From Sulfurivermis fontis (lineage in GTDB: Bacteria; Pseudomonadota; Gammaproteobacteria; Thiohalomonadales; Thiohalomonadaceae): a DNA stretch of 64,000 bases. Below, one piece after another: positions 58,339 through 64,000 of the stretch. Within the stretch, counting starts at the first letter, position 1; the number at the start of each line of letters is the position of its first letter. Made by a program: the position numbers and the translations under genes. The DNA lies in contig NZ_AP018724.1 in assembly GCF_004001245.1 (NCBI RefSeq), positions 1,046,501 through 1,110,500 of the forward strand, given 5' to 3'. Below the pieces are notes generated by a model that was not told the DNA's origin, ran no database searches, and saw only the letters and a list, made by a program, of their open reading frames with translations.

Positions 58339-58824
58339 TCAGCGGGCGTTCTTCATCAGGCGCTGCTTCTCGCGCTGCCAGTCGCGGTCGCGCTCGGCAT
58401 CGCGCTTGTCGTGGGCCTGCTTGCCCTTGGCGAGGCCCAGCTCCACCTTGCACAGGCCGCGTTTCCAGTACAGCGACAGGGCGAGCAGGGTGTAGCCCTT
58501 GCGCTCCACCGCGCCGATGAGCTTGTCCAGTTCCTGGCGGTGCAGGAGCAGCTTGCGGGTGCGCCTGGGATCGGGCACGTAGTGGGTGGAGACGGTGGCC
58601 AGCGGGGTGATCAGGGCGCCGAGCAGCCAGGCCTCGTTGTTCTTGACGATGACGTAGCTGTCCACCAGCTGGACACGGCCGGCGCGCAGGCTTTTCACTT
58701 CCCAGCCTTCCAGGGCAATGCCGGCCTCGATACGGTCTTCGATGAAGAAGTCGTGACGGGCCTTCTTGTTGACGGCGATGGTGCTGGTGCCTTCGCCCTT
58801 GGTGGTCGCACTCTGTTTTGCCAT
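58339..58824 (-). CDS. smpB: SmpB, tmRNA-binding protein
   Basis: A 161-residue SmpB with the conserved [53 protein letters not shown] and [19 protein letters not shown] segments and a basic C-terminal tail that enters the ribosome. It binds tmRNA and is located directly upstream of ssrA on the same strand, the common arrangement. Confidence 0.96.
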   Translation of the reverse strand: MAKQSATTKGEGTSTIAVNKKARHDFFIEDRIEAGIALEGWEVKSLRAGRVQLVDSYVIVKNNEAWLLGALITPLATVSTHYVPDPRRTRKLLLHRQELDKLIGAVERKGYTLLALSLYWKRGLCKVELGLAKGKQAHDKRDAERDRDWQREKQRLMKNAR

Positions 58825-58930
58825 GGGGTGGCATTATACGGGGCTGTCGGAGCGGAAGCGATCGGCATGTGTTGAGGCGCGTGGCGAATTCGCCGACAAT
58901 TGCCGGCATTTGGTGAATTCGGGGAGAGTC

Positions 58931-60319
58931 ATGAAGCCGTCGTCGCGGGAACCCATCCATGGCCAGTGGTCTTCACGCTGGGCCTTCGTGCTGGCCGCCA
59001 CCGGTTCGGCGGTCGGTCTGGGCAATATCTGGAAGTTTCCCTACATCACCGGCGAGAACGGCGGTGGCGCCTTCGTGCTGGTTTACCTGGTGTGCATCAG
59101 CCTGATCGGTATCCCCATCATGATGGCCGAGATCCTGCTCGGCCGTCGTGGCCGGCGCAGCCCCATCAACACCATGCGCCACCTGGCCCAGGAAGAGGGG
59201 CGGCACGGCGCCTGGCGTTATCTCGGTTGGCTGGGCATCCTCGCCGGCGTGCTGATTCTGTCCTATTACAGTGTCATCGCCGGCTGGGCCCTGGCCTATC
59301 TGGTGCGCACCGGCAGCGGGGTGTTCACGGGCCTGACCGCTGACGGGGTCAACAACATCTTCTACAGCCTGGTGGCGGACCCGGAACGGCTGCTGGCCTG
59401 GCACACCCTGTTTCTGACCATGACGATGGTGGTGGTGGCGCGTGGGGTGCGCAGCGGGCTGGAGCAGGCGGTGCGCTACCTGATGCCGCTGTTGCTGGTG
59501 TTGTTGCTGGTGCTGGTGGGCTACGCCATGAATACCGGCGCCTTCCAGCAGGCCCTGGGCTTCCTGTTCTATCCCGACTTCAGCAAGCTGAGCCCCAACA
59601 GCGTGCTCATCGCCATGGGCCATGCCTTCTTCACCCTAAGTCTGGGCATGGGCGCCATCATGGTGTACGGCTCCTATCTGCCGCGCCATGTCTCCATCAC
59701 CCATGCCACCTTAATTATTGCCACTGCCGACACCCTGGTGGCCCTGCTGGCCGGCATGGCCATCTTTCCCATCGTGTTTGCCAACGGTCTGGCGCCCGGG
59801 GCGGGGCCGGGCCTGATCTTCCAGACCCTGCCCATCGCCTTCGGACGCATGCCGGGCGGCGAGTTTTTCGGTGCGGTGTTTTTTGTGCTGCTGATCTTCG
59901 CGGCCTGGACTTCGGCGATCTCACTCATCGAGCCGCTGGTGGCCTACATGGTGGAAAACCTGCGCATGACCCGAGTGCGGGCCACGGCCCTGGCCGGTGG
60001 TGTTGCCTGGTTCCTGGGACTGGGCACTATCTTCTCGTTCAACATCTGGTCGGGGGATCGCTACAAGCTGTGGGGACTGACCTTCTTCGACCTGCTCGAT
60101 TATCTGACGGTGAATATCATGTTGCCGCTGGGGGGACTGCTGATTGTGATCTTTACGGTGTGGGTGATGCGGCGCGAGTCGGTCATGAGCGAATTGGGAG
60201 TGAAGGACGGACCGCTGTTTCGCATCTGGTACCTTGTCAGCCGTTATGTCACTCCGGTAGCCGTGCTGCTCATCTTCCTGCATGCCATCGGCGTGCTCCA
60301 ACCCTTGCTGAATCCTTAA
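58931..60319 (+). CDS. SLC6-family sodium-dependent transporter
   Basis: A 462-residue member of the neurotransmitter:sodium symporter family. The first helix carries WAFVLAATGSAVGLGNIWKF, the signature around the Na+ and substrate site, followed by PYITGENGGGAFVLVYL. About 12 membrane helices can be traced. The substrate, probably an amino acid, cannot be predicted. The ATG at 58931 (ribosome-binding site GGGGAGAG) fits; longer frames would overlap the smpB promoter region. Chromosomal, not part of the ICE. Confidence 0.88.
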   Translation: MKPSSREPIHGQWSSRWAFVLAATGSAVGLGNIWKFPYITGENGGGAFVLVYLVCISLIGIPIMMAEILLGRRGRRSPINTMRHLAQEEGRHGAWRYLGWLGILAGVLILSYYSVIAGWALAYLVRTGSGVFTGLTADGVNNIFYSLVADPERLLAWHTLFLTMTMVVVARGVRSGLEQAVRYLMPLLLVLLLVLVGYAMNTGAFQQALGFLFYPDFSKLSPNSVLIAMGHAFFTLSLGMGAIMVYGSYLPRHVSITHATLIIATADTLVALLAGMAIFPIVFANGLAPGAGPGLIFQTLPIAFGRMPGGEFFGAVFFVLLIFAAWTSAISLIEPLVAYMVENLRMTRVRATALAGGVAWFLGLGTIFSFNIWSGDRYKLWGLTFFDLLDYLTVNIMLPLGGLLIVIFTVWVMRRESVMSELGVKDGPLFRIWYLVSRYVTPVAVLLIFLHAIGVLQPLLNP

Positions 60320-60320
60320 C

Positions 60321-60758
60321 GTGACGACGATCCACAAAAGCGCCTTGGTGCCGTACAGCAGCGGCCAGATGTTTGCCCTGGTCAACGATATCGATTCCTA
60401 TGCCAGTTTTTTGCCCTGGTGCCGTTCCAGTCAGGTGTTGTCGCGTACGCCGGATGAAGTGCGCGCGACCATCGAAATCGCCCACGGCGGGCTGCACAAG
60501 TCCTTCACTACCCTGAACCGCTTGCAGCAGGACAAGATGATGGAGATGCGTCTGGTGGAGGGGCCGTTCCGCCACCTCGAGGGGTTCTGGCGTTTCGATA
60601 TCCTGGGCGACAAGGCCTGCAAGGTGTCGCTGGATCTCGATTTCGAATTTTCCAATCGGCTGGTGGGGATGGCGCTGGGACCGATCTTCACCCAAATCGC
60701 CAATGCCCTGGTGGATTCCTTTTGCAAGCGCGCGCGGGAAGTGTATGGAAAAGAGTGA
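60321..60758 (+). CDS. ratA: RatA/Coq10-family START-domain protein
   Basis: A 145-residue protein with the RatA pattern: KSALVPYSSGQMFALVNDID, YASFLPWCRSSQVL, then MRLVEGPFRHLEGFWRF and the LDLDFEFSNRLVGMALG end. Relatives bind hydrophobic ligands such as ubiquinone; E. coli RatA was reported to affect 70S ribosome assembly. It starts with GTG at 60321 and overlaps rnfH (ratB), the usual pair. Confidence 0.9.
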   Translation: MTTIHKSALVPYSSGQMFALVNDIDSYASFLPWCRSSQVLSRTPDEVRATIEIAHGGLHKSFTTLNRLQQDKMMEMRLVEGPFRHLEGFWRFDILGDKACKVSLDLDFEFSNRLVGMALGPIFTQIANALVDSFCKRAREVYGKE

Positions 60759-61074
60759 ACATTTTCAGGTGGAAGTGGCTTATGCCCGGCCGGATGTGCA
60801 AGTGGTACTGCCGGTAGAGGTGGAGGAGGGCACGACGCTGCGCCAGGCCATCGAGCGTTCCGGGGTGCTGAACCGCTTTCCGGAGATCGATCTGACGGTC
60901 AACAAGGTGGGTGTGTTCGGCCGCTTGGCCAAACTGGAGGAGCCGCTGCGCGCGCGTGACCGGGTGGAGATCTACCGTCCGCTCATCGCCGATCCCAAGG
61001 AGGTGCGCAAGCAGCGCGCCGCCGAGGGCAAGCGCATGAAGAAGGGCGGCGGTGACGTGGAAGAGGCGGGCTGA
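60745..61074 (+). CDS. rnfH: RnfH/RatB ubiquitin-fold protein
   Basis: A 109-residue beta-grasp protein: FQVEVAYARPDVQVVLPVEV, AIERSGVLNRFPEIDL and VGVFGRLAKLEEPLRARDRV, followed by RVEIYRPLIADPKEVRKQRA, all typical of RnfH. The ATG at 60745 lies inside the end of ratA with a GGGAAGTG ribosome-binding site. The function is unclear; despite the name it is often not near rnf genes. Confidence 0.9.
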   Translation: MEKSEHFQVEVAYARPDVQVVLPVEVEEGTTLRQAIERSGVLNRFPEIDLTVNKVGVFGRLAKLEEPLRARDRVEIYRPLIADPKEVRKQRAAEGKRMKKGGGDVEEAG

Positions 61075-61119
61075 ACGAAGCCCGGCCTTTCAGCCAGTAG
61101 CCACTGAGACGCGGAGGCC

Positions 61120-61455
61120 TTACTGCGCCGTTTTTTCCGGGTATTCCGCCGGGGGGATATCGCCACGGGTCTCGATGCGGCTGAGGCGGTCGTTCTCGAA
61201 GTACAGCGTGGCACCGTAACGCACGGTGGCGTCACGGCCCGGGGTCAGGCTGTAGTAGTAGTCCCAGCGGTTTTGGTGGAACGGGTCGGTGAGCATGGGC
61301 GAGCCCATGATGAACAGCACCTGACGTTTGTCCATGCCGGTCTTGAGCTGCGCCAGCTTGTCCTGCGTCACCATATTGCCTTGCTGGATATCGGGCTTAT
61401 AGGCGCAGGCGGCGAGTGTGACGCACAACATCAAACAAATGGTAATCTTTTGCAT
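61120..61455 (-). CDS. bamE: BamE (SmpA/OmlA) outer-membrane lipoprotein
   Basis: A 111-residue lipoprotein with lipobox TLAAC and BamE motifs: DIQQGNMVTQDKLAQLKTGM, VLFIMGSPMLTDPFHQNRWD and YYYSLTPGRD. It is a small subunit of the beta-barrel assembly machine. It is divergent from fur, the usual gammaproteobacterial arrangement; the 56-base gap must hold both promoters. Confidence 0.93.
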   Translation of the reverse strand: MQKITICLMLCVTLAACAYKPDIQQGNMVTQDKLAQLKTGMDKRQVLFIMGSPMLTDPFHQNRWDYYYSLTPGRDATVRYGATLYFENDRLSRIETRGDIPPAEYPEKTAQ

Positions 61456-61511
61456 TGTCTTTCAGGGCTGCGTTATCGTGGCGCCATGATACCCCAACTG
61501 AGTCTGCCCAA

Positions 61512-61952
61512 GTGAGTGCCAAGGACAGTCAATATCTGAAAAAGGTCGGCCTCAAGGCCACGTTGCCGCGCCTGAAAATCCTGGAGATTCTGGAGTCGGC
61601 CGGCACCGCGCGTCATATGAGCGCCGAGGATGTATACAAGGCCCTGCTGGAGCATGGCGAGGATGTGGGACTTGCCACGGTGTACCGTGTGCTGACCCAG
61701 TTCGAGCAGGCCGGCATCCTGACCCGCCATCACTTCGAGGGCGGCCAGTCGGTGTTCGAGATGGACGAGGGCAAGCACCACGACCATATCCTGTGCACCC
61801 GCTGCGGCCGCGTCGACGAGTTCGTCGATCCCACCATCGAGGAGCGGCAGAAGGCCATCGCCGACAGGTTCGGCTACACCATGACCGATCACAGCCTCTA
61901 CATCTACGGCATTTGCAAGGAGTGCCGGGAAAAGGAAAAGAAGAGGGGCTAG
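61512..61952 (+). CDS. fur: Fur, ferric uptake regulator
   Basis: A 146-residue Fur with a winged-helix start (LKKVGLKATLPRLKILEILE, then VGLATVYRVLTQFEQAGIL) and the dimerisation domain with metal ligands: DEGKHHDHILCTRCGRVDEF and the final GICKECREKEK. It represses iron-uptake genes when loaded with iron. The GTG at 61512 is taken as the start, as it gives the normal length; the only longer start is a TTG. It converges with recN. Confidence 0.93.
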   Translation: MSAKDSQYLKKVGLKATLPRLKILEILESAGTARHMSAEDVYKALLEHGEDVGLATVYRVLTQFEQAGILTRHHFEGGQSVFEMDEGKHHDHILCTRCGRVDEFVDPTIEERQKAIADRFGYTMTDHSLYIYGICKECREKEKKRG

Positions 61953-62003
61953 GGGCGAGATACGAGGCACGAGGGGAGGACCGGCCCCGGACGCGGCTGT
62001 CAG

Positions 62004-62011
62004 GAGGTTTT
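62004..62011. repeat. Target-site duplication of the IS, left copy
   Basis: GAGGTTTT is repeated exactly at 63321-63328, on the other side of the insertion sequence. Eight bases is the normal duplication length for ISL3-family elements. Confidence 0.9.
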
Positions 62012-63320
62012 GGGTCATCACCTAATCGAGTGGGTTGAATCACCGATTTCTCATCTGAGCGGGGTATAGGTCAAGGCCGCCGAGATGGAAGTAGATGGCA
62101 GTACGGAAACGCTCCCGATTGCGGAACCCCCGCGCCCGGTTCTTCATGTGCTGGATGCGGCTGTTGATGCTTTCGGCATGGCCATTGTGTACCTTCAACA
62201 CCACGGCATTGATGATGCCCCACAGGTGCTTCTTGATCGTTGCGGCGGTTTTCTTCACCGGCTCCAGTCGGCTGCGTACAGCCCAAGACAGCCAGCGCGT
62301 CCAGCCCTTGGCCGCCCAGGTGCGGCTGTCGTAGTGCCACAGGCCCATGGCGAATTCCTTGATGGCCCAGGCCCGCGCCGTTTTCAGGCTGCCATCGCGC
62401 AGTGCACGAAAGCGGTTCTGCTGCGCACGCGTCATGTTGGCCGGGTTGGTGAGCCAGTCATATTTGCTGCCCTTGAGGCAGTCCTCGCCCACGGCCAACA
62501 GGGAGCGATGCTCCTGTCGCCGTACCTTGTCCACCGCATCATTCAGGTACTTGGCGACATGAAACTTGTCGAAGGCGATTTTCTCCCGCGCCTGTGGGAT
62601 GTGCGCCTCCGTGGCGCTGATATAGGCCGGCCACATGTCCATCGCCACCGCCTTGATGTTGGCCTTCTGCTCATCACTCAGCCCGGCATAGTAGGCCGAC
62701 AGGCTCTCCGTCTTGCGGTCGTCCGCCACGTGCAGCACGACGCCACGTTCCTGGTCAGTCACCACGGTCACGTACTCGTGGCGCCGGGCGAAGGCGGTCT
62801 CGTCCACGCTCAAGTATTCCGGCGCTTGGCTCTCACGGCGGGACAGCCCGCGCTTCACCGCGCGCTGCATCACTCTGTCGATGGCGCCCCAACTCAGCTT
62901 CAATTGTCGCGCCACCGCCTGCGTGCTCGCCTCCTTCAGCCAGTCAATGAGCAGCGCCTCGAACAGCGCCGTGAAACCCGAACCCGGTTCTGCCCACGGG
63001 ACCGCCACCGTGACCACCCCGTGCTCTGCACATTGCACCCGCGGCACGTCCGCTTCCAGCACCGTCTTGTACTGGCAGGTGTCCAGATGGCGCCATTGCC
63101 GACGCCTGCTGTCGTAGCCGGGGCTGGGGCGTCCACAGTGCGGACAGCTCCACGTCACTCCCGGCTCCGGGACCACGTGAATCCGAACCTCCTCGGCATC
63201 ACGCAGCAACTGCACATCGGCCACCTTCCACGGCGACCGTAAGCCAAGAATCTGGGCGTATAGGTCTATGTCTCTCATGACTCAACAGGGTAAGCTACCC
63301 ACTCGATACGGGGAAGAGCC
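62012..63320 (-). mobile_element. ISL3-family insertion sequence, 1309 bp
   Basis: The ends are imperfect inverted repeats: GGGTCATCACCTAATCGAG from the left and GGCTCTTCCCCGTATCGAG read inward from the right, both continuing with TGGGT. A perfect 8-bp duplication GAGGTTTT flanks the element (62004-62011 and 63321-63328). One transposase gene fills it. The intact ends and ORF suggest a recent, possibly active insertion, located in the last codons of recN. Confidence 0.93.
62040..63278 (-). CDS. ISL3-family transposase
   Basis: A 412-residue transposase. The N-terminal zinc finger is SCPHCGRPSPGYDSR with later Cys in VQCAEHG, then a helix-turn-helix (TQAVARQLKLSWGAIDRVMQ). The DDE domain has LSVDETAFARRHEYVTVV, VAMDMWPAYISATEAHIPQA and IAFDKFHVAKYLND, and the closing Glu is in VHNGHAESINSRIQHMKNRA. 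All are characteristic of ISL3 (DUF4277-free, zf-ISL3) enzymes. Full length and uninterrupted. Confidence 0.95.
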   Translation of the reverse strand: MRDIDLYAQILGLRSPWKVADVQLLRDAEEVRIHVVPEPGVTWSCPHCGRPSPGYDSRRRQWRHLDTCQYKTVLEADVPRVQCAEHGVVTVAVPWAEPGSGFTALFEALLIDWLKEASTQAVARQLKLSWGAIDRVMQRAVKRGLSRRESQAPEYLSVDETAFARRHEYVTVVTDQERGVVLHVADDRKTESLSAYYAGLSDEQKANIKAVAMDMWPAYISATEAHIPQAREKIAFDKFHVAKYLNDAVDKVRRQEHRSLLAVGEDCLKGSKYDWLTNPANMTRAQQNRFRALRDGSLKTARAWAIKEFAMGLWHYDSRTWAAKGWTRWLSWAVRSRLEPVKKTAATIKKHLWGIINAVVLKVHNGHAESINSRIQHMKNRARGFRNRERFRTAIYFHLGGLDLYPAQMRNR

Positions 63321-64000
63321 GAGGTTTTTTTCTTGCGTCCCCCGTTCCTCGCCCCGCGTCCCTGTGTTCTTGCCAAAGCCAGCATCTCGCGGGCGTGGGA
63401 CAGGGTTTGCTCGGTGATGGTCATGCCGCCCAGCATGCGGGCGATCTCTTCCACCCGTGCCTCTCCGTCCAATATCTTCACCGCGCTGCGCGTGGTCTCG
63501 CCCTGGGTCTGTTTGCTCACTTGCAAATGCTGATGGCCCTGGGCCGCCACCTGCGGCTGGTGGGTGACGCACAGCACCTGGCGTTCGTTGCCCAGGGTGT
63601 GCAACTGGCGCCCCACCATCTCGGCCACGCCGCCGCCGACGCCCACATCCACCTCATCGAAGATCAGTGTGGGGATGCTGCCCTTGCCGGCGCTGATTAC
63701 CTGGATGGCCAGACTGATGCGTGACAGTTCGCCGCCGGAGGCGACCTTGGCCAGGGGCTTGAGCGGTTGACCGGGATTGGCGCTCACCAGCAGTTCCACC
63801 CGCTCCAGGCCGTGCGGTGCCGGTTCGCCGCCTTCCACCGTTTCCAGCGCCACCTCGAACCGGCCGCCCTTCATGCCCAGTTCGGCCATGTTGGCGCTGA
63901 CCTGGGTTGCCAGGGCCTGCGCCGCCTTGCGGCGGCCGGCGGAGAGTTGTTCGGCCAGCTTCAGATAGTCATCGCGGCAGCGCCGGATCTCCGCCTCCAG
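63275..64000 (-). CDS. recN: RecN, DNA repair SMC-like ATPase (C-terminal part)
   Basis: The C-terminal 241 residues of RecN; the gene continues beyond the window. Visible are the ABC signature region ASGGELSRISLAIQVI, Walker B TLIFDEVDVGVGGGVAEMVG and the switch VTHQPQVAAQGH. RecN helps repair double-strand breaks. An ISL3 element entered at the final codons: the original frame would have ended KKKTS followed by TGA (62000-62002), but now reads through 15 IS-encoded residues ending in PVES. The functional domains are untouched. Confidence 0.93.
   Translation of the reverse strand: MEAEIRRCRDDYLKLAEQLSAGRRKAAQALATQVSANMAELGMKGGRFEVALETVEGGEPAPHGLERVELLVSANPGQPLKPLAKVASGGELSRISLAIQVISAGKGSIPTLIFDEVDVGVGGGVAEMVGRQLHTLGNERQVLCVTHQPQVAAQGHQHLQVSKQTQGETTRSAVKILDGEARVEEIARMLGGMTITEQTLSHAREMLALARTQGRGARNGGRKKKTSALPRIEWVAYPVES

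Overview
The window holds one nearly complete integrative conjugative element (ICE) of about 52 kb (roughly 5,812 to 57,715-57,918), flanked on the left by other mobile or accessory DNA and on the right by ordinary gammaproteobacterial chromosome. The host looks like a GC-rich gammaproteobacterium. The right flank carries ssrA (tmRNA), smpB, an SLC6-type sodium symporter, ratA, rnfH, bamE, fur and recN, an order that suggests a Chromatiales or Ectothiorhodospiraceae-like genome. That placement is an inference, not a proven assignment.

Left flank (1-5,763). A DUF2924 / large serine recombinase / accessory-protein cassette lies on the + strand. Facing it is a tightly overlapping four-gene operon: AbiEi antitoxin, AbiEii nucleotidyltransferase toxin, a GIY-YIG-like protein and a PD-(D/E)xK-like protein. 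An AbiEi-type operator sits at its promoter. The segment ends in a tRNA-Phe 3' remnant with its own Rho-independent terminator, which marks the left ICE attachment site.

ICE replication and partition module (5,875-17,633). This contains parA, two ParB-family genes, DUF2857, an STY4528-type replication protein, PFL_4669 and DUF3158 family proteins, single-strand binding protein, an HU-like protein and topoisomerase III. The set is typical of SPI-7/PFGI-1-type elements. The STY4528 gene contains two regularly spaced palindrome arrays that look like iterons.

Leader-RNA region (17,630-26,910). Small ICE genes, DUF3577, DUF3275, RadC, a DUF6094 methyltransferase and an SNF2-like helicase are each preceded by a structured 5' leader. 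Nine leaders carry a pseudoknot module whose 3' strand adjoins or overlaps a second strand that can pair with the Shine-Dalgarno or start region. Seven copies of an upstream module carry a second, covarying pseudoknot. At least part of this may be the known radC RNA motif. It is the most interesting signal in the window.

Transfer region (27,505-46,884 and 52,193-56,710). A complete F-type (MPF_F) conjugation apparatus is present: transglycosylase, OmpA-like lipoprotein, TraA, L, E, K, B, DsbC, TraV, C, TrbI, an S26 peptidase, TraW, U, TrbC, a two-gene TraN, TraF, H and G. After a cargo region come the MobH relaxase TraI, coupling protein TraD and a DUF4400 protein. The layout recalls the gonococcal genetic island more than SXT or ICEclc. 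Cargo between traG and traI includes an XRE-ImmA regulator with a PIN protein, a truncated gene, a Dam-like methylase and a ParB-domain protein.

The tyrosine integrase lies at the right end, 200 bp from ssrA. The two ends do not match: a tRNA-Phe remnant on the left and tmRNA on the right. At the far right an ISL3-family insertion (62,012-63,320) with a perfect 8-bp target duplication sits in the last codons of recN and extends RecN by 15 residues without destroying it.
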